Shown one piece after another: positions 24,901 to 35,300 of a stretch of DNA of 64,000 nucleotides. How positions within the stretch are numbered: position 1 is the first letter of the stretch; every line of letters starts with the position of its first letter. A model generated the notes under the pieces. The model made no database searches. It had not been told where the DNA came from and saw only the letters and a list, made by a program, of their open reading frames with translations. Position numbers and translations under genes: made by a program. The DNA comes from Certhia americana (lineage: Eukaryota > Chordata > Aves > Passeriformes > Certhiidae), in NCBI GenBank assembly GCA_018697195.1, contig CM031861.1, positions 937,994 to 1,001,993 on the forward strand, given 5' to 3'.

Positions 24901-27900
24901 TTCTCTCTCCATGCTACAGTGGATTTTACAGGCTTTAATCAGCCTTTTCCATTCGTCAGTTGTTCCTATCAGATAGGGCACTGTTGGCTTTTTGGGGAGG
25001 GTGGGGAAGGTAGTATTAAATTCCAGTAAAGGGAGAGTGGAGCACGGGTGCTTGGAGGCTGGCACAGCCCTGCAGGAAAGCAGGTGAAAAGAAGTCCTTG
25101 GAAAACATGTTGGATTCCTTAGGCTGCAGCCAAGGGTCAGAGAGGTGAGGATGAGCTGCTGATCATCAAATCATAGAATATCCCAAGTTGGAAGGGACTC
25201 ACAAGGATAATTGAATCCAGCTCCTGGCCCTGTGCAGGACCACCCCAAGCATCCATGTGCCTAAGTGTTTGTTGTCCAAACACTGCTTGAACTCTGGCTC
25301 TTCCCTGTTCCTTTCCTGTGTGCCAGTGGCTCTGGAGAGAACAGCTGTGCAGCTCCTACCTTCCTGGTTACAGGTAATTACACTCAAGCATCCGAGAGTG
25401 CAGATGTGAGGGAGCACAAAGCAAGCATCATGGAACGGTTTATGTTGGAAAGGACCTTCACACCCATCCAGTCCCCCAGGGACACCTTCCTCTTGACCAG
25501 GTTACTCCAATCTGGTCTTGGACTCTTCCAGGGATGGGGCAGTCACAGCGTCCCTGTGCACCCTGTGCCAGAGCCCCAGCACCCCTACAGGGAAGAATAT
25601 CTTCCCAGTACCCCATCTAACCCTGCTCTGCTTCAGCTTAAGCCATCAGCTGATCCTGTGGGGGTTTTTCCACCCTTTGATGTGACTTGTGGTGTGTCCC
25701 CACAAACAGTTACCCTGTTGTTCCTGAGGGAAGGTGACGCAGCACAGCAGTGGGAAGGAGCTGCCAGGGATGGGAATATTGTCACTTGGTGTCACCAGAG
25801 ACACTGTGGCCTAAAAGAGCGGCCAGCCAGACGAGTTCCTCCAGCTGTAATCTTGGCAGCAGAGCCATGGTGGTGCAACTGTGCCCTGATGTAAGATCTG
25901 CATCCCGAGCTTTCATTGGAGAATGAGGCCATGGGAGCAGAGAGACTGGGATGAAGAAAGGGCTGAAATATTCTGCCAGGTGCTCATTCACGTGGATCAG
26001 CCAAAGCACAAGAGCCATGAGGAGACTGATTGACAAGAAGGAGAAGAGGAATGCTCTCCCCCAGAGGTGCTGTTGTAACAACAGCCAGAACTTCTCTTGG
26101 ATAAAAGGTTTATGGCAAGAGGCAGAGGGAGGGTTCTGGTGTTATCATCTGCTCTGACCAGGTTTGGGGGGCAGGATTGGGTGCAGCAGTACCCTGTATT
26201 GCAGTCTGAGCCCATCTCTGGGCACAGTGGAGGGAGTGGGAGATCTCAGGGATCTGCCCACTGCCAGTGCTCTGATGCTGGCATGGATCTGGCCTGGCAC
26301 ACTCTCCACTGTTGTGTTGGCTCATTGCTGCCTGGCTGGTTTCTCTCAGCCTCCATGTATGCCAGCCTCATCTTGCAGCAATTCCCTGCCAGTGCCACCT
26401 GTGATCTTGTGGATGGATGTGGAGGGGAAGCTATCATTTGGGTACAGGAATGTTTTTGGATGTTCCTAATGCCACCTTGGCACACTCTTCTTGCTGCTGC
26501 TGTCCCCAGTAAAACTTAGGATGAGGTGAAGAGACCTGCTGGCATCCCACCTGTTCCCGGGTGGCTCCCAACTCCAACAGCTGCAGGCACGATCCTGCTT
26601 AGGCATCCAAGCATCACAGCCAGCACACCAACTCCATTGGGAAGAGGCTGAATTTACCAAGGTGGGCTCACAAACTGGATGTTGGATTCATCCCAGTGGC
26701 TGCTGGGGCTTAGGCTGCCATGCAGGTGCCCAGCTTGTTTTTTGGGGCCATATGGGGTGTGTATAGAATCCAAGAATCACAGAGTGGCTTGAGTGGAAAG
26801 GATCTTAAGGCCTGTGCAGTTCCACCTTCAACCATGGGCATGGATACCTTCTACTGGCCCAGGTTGCTCCCAGGCCTTTCCAGCCTGGTGTTGGACACCT
26901 CCAAGGATGGGGCAAACAGGTTCTCTGGGCAAGCTGTGCCAGGGCTTTACCACCCTCACAGGGAAGGATTTCTTTCCAGTATGCCATCTAACCACATCCT
27001 CTTGCAGTTTGAAGCCATCCTCCTTGTCCTGCCACTGCAGATCCTGATGGAGTGAGCAGTGATAGCCTCAGGGCAGCAACTCTGGATCACTGCTACTCTC
27101 AAAACTAATTGTTTTTTCCTGGGAATTAGGGATGCTGTCTGACAGTGGCTGCTGTGTTCTGGCCTCACAGGGCAGTGGGATCAGGTGCAGGTAAGGCCCC
27201 CTGGGCTCTGCAGTGGTTGTATGAACCCTGAGCTCTATCCCTGCTCTGGGGAAGGGTTTCGGTTTCACTCCTTCCTGCCCTGTGGCTGGAACAGGATGTG
27301 GAGGTGCTGCTGTGCGAAGGTGTAAAAGTGACTGACACAATGGAAGCAGGAATTTCCGTATTGAAAAGGGTTTCTGTGCCTCCAAGGTCCTTGTCCTATC
27401 ACTGGTCCTTATCCCCAGCCAGGTAACCCACTGCCCTGAGTGCTCCTTCTGGGAAATGACCACAGGCACCCTTGGCCTGTGTGCAGTCACCTGTATGAGT
27501 AACTCAGGAAAAGGACCTGGACAGGATCTGGCATCCTTGTTTTCCTTTCCAGTCATGGATTGGTGTGGGATTGGGTGGTTCCTGTCGCCCACACTGAGAT
27601 GATCAGTGTGGTGATCAGCTCTTATCTCTAGGATGTTTCTTACACAGCTTCCCGTGGAGCACTTCCACTTGGAGCACTTCCACTTTAGCCTGTGTCTTCC
27701 TGAGAAGTGGGACAGCCTTTGCTTGGACCGGCAGACCTGTACCTTTACTACCTGTCCTGACTTTGGAGAGTTTGCCTGGCTTTTCCCAAGGAAAAAACCT
27801 GCATCTTTTCTCCCAAGTTAGAGAAGAAAAAGATTACAGCTCTTCCTCTGCCCTTGCTGTATGCCAGGTGCTCCTGGAACACCTGGGGCTGTCACCTCTG

Positions 27901-28213
27901 CAGCGCTCCTTCCTAGGTTCACATAAGCTCCATTGATACCATCCTTCTCTGATCCGTGCTCTGGCACCTCTGAACTCTGGGACCAACATGTAGGGCCAGT
28001 GTGACCCCACTGCACCTTGGGATGGTGCATGGGACCTGCAGCACATCCTGCGTTCCCTGTCACACACTTGTGGTAGAAATTTTGTACCTTCAAGGGTGAA
28101 TGCCAGTGAGTGGTAGAGATTAGCATATCCTGTGTTTCCAAGCCACAGGTGCTCAGAGGTGCAGAAAAGCAGCGTCCTGGGAATATCGGGGCAGTTTCCG
28201 TTCCTACCTGCAT
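15923..28213 (-). CDS. ANO9: Anoctamin-9 (TMEM16J)
   Basis: ANO9 belongs to the anoctamin/TMEM16 family of ten-helix dimeric proteins that act as calcium-activated chloride channels or phospholipid scramblases; ANO9's own activity is less settled, with reports of cation conductance. Twenty-three coding exons join in phase to 752 residues (human about 782). The cytosolic N-terminal domain (about 1-175) contains [25 protein letters not shown] and FEAAFPLHK. The membrane part opens with [19 protein letters not shown] and includes [56 protein letters not shown] and [20 protein letters not shown]. Of the six TMEM16 calcium-site residues, Glu486 (helix 6), Glu541 and Glu544 (helix 7), and Glu573 and Asp577 (helix 8) are present; the helix-6 Asn position is Ser482, as in human ANO9. 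The start is ATG at 28211-28213 in a two-codon exon (MQ), like human MQ. The C-terminal end is uncertain. Confidence 0.96.
19608..19908 (+). mobile_element. CR1-type LINE 3' end, ANO9 intron 12
   Basis: Matches from memory the avian CR1 3' end in sense: AAACTGAAAGAGGGGAAAT, GGATGTTAGGAAGAAATGC, AAGGTCCCTTCCAACC and a tail with the ATTCTATG-type repeat. Antisense to ANO9. 5'-truncated, as is typical. Confidence 0.85.
20295..20311. repeat. A17 run forming an ANO9 acceptor tract
   Basis: Seventeen A bases on plus; on the minus strand this T17 is the polypyrimidine tract ending in TAAG directly before ANO9 coding exon 12 (20187-20291). Confidence 0.9.
25165..25400 (-). mobile_element. CR1-type LINE fragment
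   Basis: Opens with AATCATAGAATATCCCAAG and TTGGAAGGGACTCAC, then CAAACACTGCTTGAACTCTGG, the reverse complement of a CR1 3' end. It abuts a second copy at 25428. Confidence 0.7.
25428..25710 (-). mobile_element. CR1-type LINE fragment
   Basis: Reads ATCATGGAACGGTTTATG, GGGACACCTTCCTCTTGACC, CTTCCAGGGATGGGGCAG and CATCTAACCCTGCTCTGCTT, a reverse-complement CR1 3' end in ANO9 intron 1. Confidence 0.75.
26762..27060 (-). mobile_element. CR1-type LINE fragment
   Basis: Reads AGAATCACAGAGTGGCTTGA, CCCAGGTTGCTCCCAGGCC, TTCTCTGGGCAAGCTGTGCC and CACCCTCACAGGGAAGGATT, a reverse-complement CR1 3' end in ANO9 intron 1. Confidence 0.8.
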
Positions 28214-28734
28214 GGTGAAGCGGGGAGCCTTCCTCGGTGCCCCTCTCTCCCGGAGCCGCTCGGGGCAGGTCTTTAAGGAGAGGGCTGGCGGGCAGGATGG
28301 GATGGAGGCTCCTGGGCTCTCTCACGCTGTGGTTTCCTTCCCCAGCTCCTTGGCCCGAGGTCTCAGAGGTCTCAAGTGAAGCGAGCGGTGCCGTGACTTC
28401 CGTGTGGCACTCGTGCCTGCCTTGGGAGGGAGCTGCCTCTGCCTGGCAGCAGGCAGATATCAGGAGGAGGCGAGGGAGCTGCCCTTCACCCTCGCCCAGA
28501 GGAGTGGCAAGCCCAGAACCGCCCAGCGCAGGTAACAGTGCCGAGTTCCTCCTGCCAGCTCCAGGGTGCTGCTTTCCCCTCCGGCCTTCGTGGTGGCAGG
28601 GTTGTGTGCTGTACCCTGTGACATCCCCAAGAAGTGCCATAAACTGGCCAAAAGGAGCTAGTAACAGAAGCTCTGGAAAGCTCTAGAAATCTCCTCTTGA
28701 CGCCTCACTGGCTGGTAAAACAGCTGGGGGAATC

Positions 28735-29180
28735 ATGTGCTGTTTTCCCTTCATGTGTAATAGTGCTGTCAGCCTGTCCTTGAACACTTCTACAGCTTTT
28801 CTGGGCAGCCTGTGCCAGGGCTTCGCCACCCTCACAGGGAAGAATTTCTTTCCAATATCCCATCTAACCCTGCCCTCTGGCAGTGGGAAGCTGTTTCCCC
28901 TTATCATGTCACTCCAAGCCCTTGTCCAAAGCCCCTCTCCAGCTTCCTTGCAGGCTCACTTCAGGTACTGGAAGGGCCAATCAGGTTACCATGAGGCCTT
29001 CTCTTCTCCATGCTGAACAATTGCAATTCTCCCAGCCTTTCCTGATGGCACAGCTGCTCCATCCCTCTGATCAACTTGGTGTCCCTTCTCTGGAATCTCT
29101 TCAACAGGTCGATGTCCTTCCTGTGCTGGGGACCCTGGAGCTGAAGTTCAGGTAGGGTCTCACCTGAACAGAGCAGAGGG
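28735..29180 (-). mobile_element. Longer CR1-type LINE fragment
   Basis: Reads CTGGGCAGCCTGTGCCAGG, CACCCTCACAGGGAAGAATT, ATCCCATCTAACCCTGCC, then CTGATCAACTTGGTGTCCC and CTGTGCTGGGGACCCTGGAG, extending further into the CR1 3' region than the other copies. Reverse orientation. Confidence 0.75.
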
Positions 29181-30689
29181 AAAGAATCAACCAATCTGGA
29201 CCTATGGCTTGGAATAGGGAATAACTCTTATTATAAAAAGTGAGTGAAAATATTATGTGTAAGCCAGATCTTGCCTTACACCTGTTTTCTGGGGGAGGTT
29301 TGTTGCTTTCATTTACAAATAAGAAGAGCATTTCCTGGGAATAACAGGAGGGTCAATAACTGCTCTGGATTCCCTTGTGCCCTCTGACAGCATTCCTGTG
29401 GGCTGCTATAAAATAAACCAAGTCCTGGGGGTGGTAATCCAGCTGTGTCCTCCTAGGAAAGGCAGCTAGCAGAGTGGCGCTCCCAGTTAAGCCACCATCA
29501 CCCTGTGGCTTTTCCAAGTGCCTTGAACAGGTGCCAAACTAGACCTGGGGATTATCTAGGGGGAAAAAAAAAAGAGTTGTCTTCCCAATGTCCTGTTAAG
29601 TGTGAAACCAAGGTGTGGGTAGAACTTTAGCCTTCCAGGGGTGATCCATGGGCTTGGGAGTGGAGAACAGGCTGTATCTCTGGGAGAGTGTGTGTGTTTA
29701 CTCAGAGAGAGTGAAGCCCTGTCAGGCAGTGCTTTCCAGCCGACAGCAGGGCAAAGGCCTTTGCAATGGGAGTGCTGCCGTGTTCCAGGGAAATGGGGTT
29801 ACTTGTGGGAGGAACAGCTGTGGCACTCCTCCCACGCTCCTGCTTCTCCTTCCTGAGAAGGGCTCGGCTCTCTGGACAGCCCAGGAGGTCATGCACCCAG
29901 CAGCAGTTCTCAAAGGCCATGGATGTCACCAGCCAGTGGGGAAGGTGAGTCTATGCCTGCAGGTTGAGTTTGGCTGAAGTATACCCATCCCCTGCAGTAT
30001 CTTTCATGGCACTTGGAGGAGACCATGCTGCTGCTGCTCCTGTTTAGGAGGAATTTGGTTTTGCCTGGGCAGGATTTAGCTGCATTTGCAGCAAGGCAGG
30101 TGAGAAAGTTGATGCTGTCCCTCTTCCAGTACTTCCCTCCCCTCCTGCATTTGCTGCTCTTGGGTGACTGGGGCTGAGGAAAAGCTGAAATTGGTGAGGG
30201 AGCCACACAATCCCTGTGTGAGCAGAGGAAATTACTTAGGATGTGATCAGCTCTGTGGCTGCTGGGTCACACACCCGAACCCACTGGACTCCAGCTGCCT
30301 TGGGCAGCGATTTGGCCTGCACTGAGTGTTGGCAGGGAAGCTCCAGGAGCACTCCCTGACCTGCTAGTCCTGGCTGGATGTGGAGATGGTAATTCCCACA
30401 CGAGGAGACTGCTGAAGGGTTTTGCGTGTGAAACCACTGCGGTTGGATAGAGGCTGCCTGTCTGCCTCCTACCTGGCAGCAGTGCTTTTGGATGGGGAGC
30501 TCCTCTTCTGAGGGTACAAAGGCACTGCCTTCAGGATGGTGCTAAAATGGCAGCAGATGTCTCTGTTCTCTCAAAGCTGGGGATGTTTTTATCCAGCTCC
30601 TGGTCTGTTTGGATCCGTGGGTGTCCCTGGAGCTACAGTGCTGCAGTCAATACGATAGAGCAGAGGATGTGGCTTGGGGTGAAGACCTG

Positions 30690-30955
30690 GTTGTAACTGA
30701 AGTACTGGGTGCTCATTGCAAGCAGGGAAGGCTTAGACTGCATATTAGAAGGTTCTTCCCCCAGAGGGTGGTCAGGCACTGGAACAGGCTCCCCAGGGAA
30801 TGATCACGGTCACAAGGCTGTTGGACCTCGAGGAGCGTTTGGCAAAGCTCTCAGGCACAGGGTGGGATTGTTGGGGTGTCTGGGCAGGGCAGGAGTTGGA
30901 CTGGCTGATCCTTATGGATCCCTTCCAACTCAGGATATTCTGTGATCTCTTGGAA
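30690..30955 (+). mobile_element. CR1-type LINE fragment
   Basis: Reads ATTAGAAGGTTCTTCCCCC, AGAGGGTGGTCAGGCACTGG, AACAGGCTCCCCAGGGAATG, CTGATCCTTATGGATCCC and TTCCAACTCAGGATATTCTG. Sense orientation, of a subfamily differing from the 19608 copy. Confidence 0.75.
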
Positions 30956-31135
30956 CAAGGTGAGTGCCTCCAGCTCTCATAAAGCATCTTGGGCTGTGCC
31001 GGAGAGTGTTTTAGGCTGGAGGGGGGGGGATTGTGCAGCAGACAGAAATGTCCTTTATCTATCCCGGAACTGTGTTTGGCTGGGATTTGCCCGCTCCTCG
31101 CCCAACCCGCTCCTGCCCTCCTGTGGCCAGCTCCG

Positions 31136-31440
31136 TTATTCCACAGAATCCGAGAATCCTGGAGTGGTTGGGATTGGAAGGGACATTAAAGCCTGTCCAG
31201 TGCCATCCCCTGACACCTTCCATTATCCCAGGTTGCTCCAAGCCTTGTCCAGCCTGGAGCTGGACACTTCCAGGGAGGGGACAGCCACAGTTTCTCTGGG
31301 CAAGCTGTGCCAGGGCCTCAGCACCCTCACAGGGAAGGATTTCTTCCCAAAATCTCATCAAACCCTGCTCCCTTTCAGTATTTCATAGAACCATGGAATA
31401 GCTTTAAAGGTCATCTTGATTATTTGCCGTCCTGTAAATG
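31136..31440 (-). mobile_element. CR1-type LINE fragment
   Basis: Reads CCGAGAATCCTGGAGTGGTT, GGTTGCTCCAAGCCTTGTCC, TTTCTCTGGGCAAGCTGTGCC and CACCCTCACAGGGAAGGATT. A second CR1-like start (CATAGAACCATGGAATAGC) at about 31384 suggests two overlapping insertions. Confidence 0.75.
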
Positions 31441-32091
31441 TTTCCTCTAATTTCTTTCCCTGTTTCATTTCTCTGCTCCCACAGGACTTTGCCTTCCCTC
31501 CACACAGTATTCCGGTGCCAAGATTTTTCCAGAAAGTGGGAGCTCCCTGCCTGCCATCCGAGATCAGCACGGCACATTCCGGATGAGGAGCACGACCAAG
31601 GTAATTTGGGAAGGACTGAGGAATTTTAGAAATTCTTCAAACCCAAGGGCAGAAGGGACACCCTGCAAGCACCCAGCGCTGACCAGACCCTCCAGGTTGA
31701 AAAAAAAACCCTCTTGTCAAGCAAAACGCATTTCTATTTTTGCCAGCAAAACGCACACATTTAACAGATATTTAACATTTCATCGCACAAAGAGACGCGG
31801 GGACCAGGACAGCCACGGCATCAGGGATGGGGTTCCCAACGTGCCGCACTCGAGCGCCGCACGGCAGCCTGGCAAAGGACACTTTTCCACGCACAGTTCC
31901 GCTGAGAGCGTGCAGAACGAAGACATTTTAACGAAACAATCAATCGGCTAATTAATCGTTTAATTAGCGCACTTGGGTTGCCCTGAGGGGCTGGGGGTCC
32001 CGCCCTGAGGGGGGCGGTGGCGGCTCCTCAGGGCGCCGCCTAGCGGTCACGCGGCCGGCGTGTGCGGGGGGGGGCGTGGCGAGGCCACGCG

Positions 32092-32105
32092 GTTGCCACA
32101 GCAAC
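32092..32105. promoter_or_regulatory. X-box (RFX-type) palindrome
   Basis: GTTGCCACAGCAAC fits the X-box consensus GTNRCC-(0-3)-RGYAAC exactly, with a 2-base spacer, about 265 bases upstream of the PTDSS2 ATG. RFX factors bind such sites; occupancy here is inferred. Confidence 0.55.
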
Positions 32106-32226
32106 AACGGGAGGGGGAGCGCCCCGCCCGGCCCCGCCCCTCCCGGGACCGGCCGCTCCGCGCAGGCGCCGCCGCGGGGTCGCGCGCACGCCGCGTCACG
32201 CCTCCCGCCCCGCCACCCCGGCCCGT

Positions 32227-32336
32227 GTCCCCCGGGCTGTCCCCTGCCCACCCCCGGGCTGTCCCCTGCCCACCCCCGGNNNNNNNNNNCGGGCTGTCCC
32301 CTGCCCACCCCCGGGCTGTCCCCTGCCCACCCCCGG
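32227..32336. repeat. 22-bp tandem repeat in PTDSS2 5' region, gapped
   Basis: Four visible copies of a 22-base unit (CCCCCGGGCTGTCCCCTGCCCA), two on each side of a 10-N gap, directly upstream of the PTDSS2 start codon. The true copy number is unknown. Confidence 0.9.
32280..32289. other. Assembly gap (10 N)
   Basis: Ten N bases inside the 22-bp tandem array; both flanks are repeat units. Confidence 0.98.
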
Positions 32337-32367
32337 TGCGTCCCCCGCCGCCGCTGTCCCCGCCGCC

Positions 32368-35300
32368 ATGAGGCGCGGCGAGCGGCGGGCGCACGGCGGG
32401 AACGTGGGCAAGGCCGCGCTGGAGGAGCAGCAGCAGCAGCCGCAGCCCAACGGCGGCGCCCCCGGGGCCGAGCGGGACGGCGCCGGGCCCCGCCGCAGCA
32501 CCGAGTCCGAGGTGTACGACGACGGCACCAACACCTTCTTCTGGTGAGAGGCGCCGGGCATGGCCCCCCCTCCGCCTCGGGGCTCCGCGTGGGCAAGGGC
32601 AGGGCATAAGGAGGGGGATGTGGAGGGGCTGAGGGATGGGATATGGAGGGGGCCCCCAAGGAATGGGATATCCGAGTTATCTGCTGCCCGTTATCTGCTG
32701 TTTACGTGCCTCTTCTGTCGCCGATACCGGGGCTGGAATCTGCTGCAAGTGTTTTCTTGGTGTGGCCCTCCCGCTAATCGTTTCCTGGCAATGTAACGGG
32801 AATTCCGGGCCGCCTTTTGGCGGTGGCACCTCTTTTCCCAGTCCTGGTCCCTTAGGGCTGAGCCCGACGGCTTGTCCTGCCTGCTGGGTGCTTTGGAGGT
32901 GTTTTCCAGTACCTGGGGAGCCCACTGTGTTCGAGCATTCTTGTTTGATTCCAATTATCAATGCTGATATATTATATGGACTCCACCTTCTTCTCTCCCT
33001 TAATCTTGGGATAGGCTTTTTCCATCCATGTTCTTCTCACTGATCCTGGCAGAATGCTGAAGTTGTCGTGCCCCACTCCTGCTGGGCAGGCATTGTGTAT
33101 TTTTGTGTGTCTCAAGACATAAAACGGGTGCAGAAACCCACGGCTGGTGGTGTTGGGTCAGCGGAGAAAATCAGCTTGTTGTTACATTCAGTCCTTGCAG
33201 GAAGAGGTGTGTTTATACCTGGAAAAGTGCTCCTAAATCCCGGCCTTGCCGGAGTTGTTCCATCAATCCCCTCAGCAGCACGTGTGTGTAGGTAGAGGTG
33301 TTTTTCTGTGTGCTGAACACGCGTCCCTTTCCATGAAGAAAACCAAGCTGTCGCTGAAGAGACACGCGTTTGGAATACGAGCCGAGGGCGCTGGGATTTG
33401 GCTGGAGCCTGGCATGGAGGAGTGGGAGGGGAGGGCACTTGGCTCTCACCCTGCCAATCTGGGCAGCAGCGGAGCCGAGGGCGTTGATCCCGGTGAAGGA
33501 GGTGACATTCCTGCCGGTGCAAGCTGCAGAGGAACACTGGGATGCTGCTGGATCCTGGCGAGATCCCCGCGGAGCCCTGACGCCTGCGGGTGTAGCCGAG
33601 GGACATTGTGATCTCGGGGACAAAAGGACCTTTCCTGGCGGGCACACCACGTGTAGGCTTGAGTGAATCGCAGGATCCCGGTGCCAACCTTTAAATGGAA
33701 AATGGGTAAAGCTGTCCTTTCCTTACTCCCTCGTTAACGCGGCTCTTGCCAGCTGTTTTGTGAAGCTCTAAAATACCTAGTTTTGCTGTAGAATCTCACC
33801 TCATTGCAGCTTTTTGTGGTGGTGACAGGGCTATCACCCCAGGATGAACGCTGTAATGCACTTAGTGTGGCCATGTGGATTGTTCCTTCGGAAATCTGGA
33901 TGTGCCTGGTTCTCTCAGGAGCTTCCCTGTGTCTTCCAGGAGGGCAGTGGGGATAAGTGTGTTTCTTAACGTCCCTAATTATCCAATTTTCCTTTCCCTA
34001 GTAGCTTGTACTGGCAGCCAGGAGTTTAAACATCTGGAAAAGTCCCAAGTTTTTTTTCCTTGTGTTACTTTTGCCCTGTACATGTTAGAGTATCCTTTGG
34101 CAATGACTCAGTTCCTACTGTGTCCAAGAATAAAGATTATCCAGAGGAATGATTTTCTTCCTGTGACCCTTGGGACTCCTGTCGTGCTGTGGAGGTGACC
34201 ACAGGAAAGGAACATTTTTCAGAGTGACTGCCCTCTGACTTTGGAAAAATACAGAATGCAAGCAACCTTCTCTTTGGAGTTCAGGAGTTAGGGGTAAGGT
34301 TGCTTGCGTGGCTCATTCCTTTGGGGAAAATGAGACAATTTGGGATCTGTGGACACAGAAATCATTCCAGGAGCAGTTTAATTTGCAGAGATTATTTTCC
34401 TGCTATAAATGTGGTCCTTGGGAGAGGTGGAGCATCCTAGCTGGCCTCCTTAAAATTTGTTTGAAACTTTGGAAAACCGCTTGTGTGCTAATATCTCTGG
34501 TCTTATTCCGTATAAATGACTTGGGACTGGAAAATACTCCTTTGTGGGAACCTGCTCAGTCAGCATAGCCTGGCAGCTCCCTTTGCCATTAGGAAATGCC
34601 AAGGGAAGGGAACAGGAGGAAGCTTTCTGAGGCAGATCCGTGGTTTCTATATCCCTGAACTAATTTCCCAGTGGAGAGCTGGGAATGCCAGGCCTGCCTG
34701 GCAAGCCACTGGAACATGTTCCCTGCTGTTTCCAGCACCTTGGAGTGTTCTTGTCTGTGTGCCTCCAGCAGGAGCTTTCAAACAAAGCCCTGTTTGTTCT
34801 GGGGTCATTTAGTTGAATATTGTGTATGATGTTCTCCTAAAATTTCTGTAGGTATTTCATAGCTTGTCTTTATCCAAAGAAAATTTTCCAGGGAAACATC
34901 CATCCAGTCTCGATTTGCAGGTGTTGGGAGGTACCAGATGCACTTTTGCCACCACATTGTGACTCTGTGTGTTAATTGCTTTTTCAAAGCCTTAGTTTAA
35001 TTTGGATTTCATTAGCTTTAATGTCACCTTTTGATTATTAACGTGTTTTATCTCTCTCACTAATAATCTCGTGTTGCCAGCACGTGGATTTGATATGAAT
35101 TCCAGAGGTCATGGTGTGGCAGCAGAGATCTGTGGAGCTCAGGATGTTGAAATTAATAAGAAAATAGCTAAAAATGAGGGAATGGCAATGATTCTCTAGG
35201 CTAATGGCAGTATTTGTAGTAATTATTTCCACCTTTTTGTGCAAAAAAGTGTGGAATTTGCAGCTAAGGAAGAGGCAGCCCCTGCTGGCATGTTCCTTCT

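Larger units (their letters stand above)
24567..28207 (-). other. ANO9: ANO9 intron 1
   Basis: The largest ANO9 intron (3.6 kb), separating the two-codon first coding exon from the rest. Three antisense-of-plus CR1 pieces fall in it. I recognise no other exon or RNA gene. Confidence 0.75.
15923..28213 (-). other. ANO9: ANO9 exon map
   Basis: Coding exons in transcript order, plus-strand coordinates: 28208-28213, 24501-24566, 24189-24305, 23806-23942, 23473-23522, 23163-23221, 22871-22953, 22031-22165, 21839-21935, 21492-21552, 20541-20623, 20187-20291, 19325-19489, 19210-19246, 18627-18738, 18402-18459, 18137-18234, 17831-17997, 17250-17402, 16872-17019, 16324-16434, 16136-16229 and 15923-16039 (stop TAG at 15923-15925). 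The sum is 2259 bases. All junctions are GT-AG and in phase. At exon 8 the donor GTAAGG at 22029-22030 (reading ...SSSQV then S) keeps the frame; a second GT just upstream in the exon does not. Confidence 0.9.
28214..32367. other. Head-to-head ANO9/PTDSS2 interval
   Basis: 4.15 kb separates the two start codons, which face away from each other. It includes the ANO9 5' side (a mildly CpG-rich stretch about 28236-28420), three CR1 pieces and the PTDSS2 CpG-rich promoter. No further coding exon is recognised. Confidence 0.7.
31790..32580. promoter_or_regulatory. PTDSS2: PTDSS2 CpG-rich promoter and 5' UTR
   Basis: CpG density and G+C rise sharply here against A/T-richer flanks, with the core at about 32020-32570 covering the first coding exon. 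It has GC-box-like GGGGCGTGGC, an X-box at 32092-32105 and a 22-bp tandem repeat. No TATA box is apparent, consistent with a housekeeping CpG-island promoter. The transcription start cannot be placed from sequence alone. Confidence 0.75.

Noticed and set aside
31964..32659. Long frames on both strands over the PTDSS2 CpG island
   Set aside because: The G/C-rich sequence lacks stop codons by composition and the frames cross the N gap; only the 32368-32543 frame joins to conserved PTDSS2 exons.
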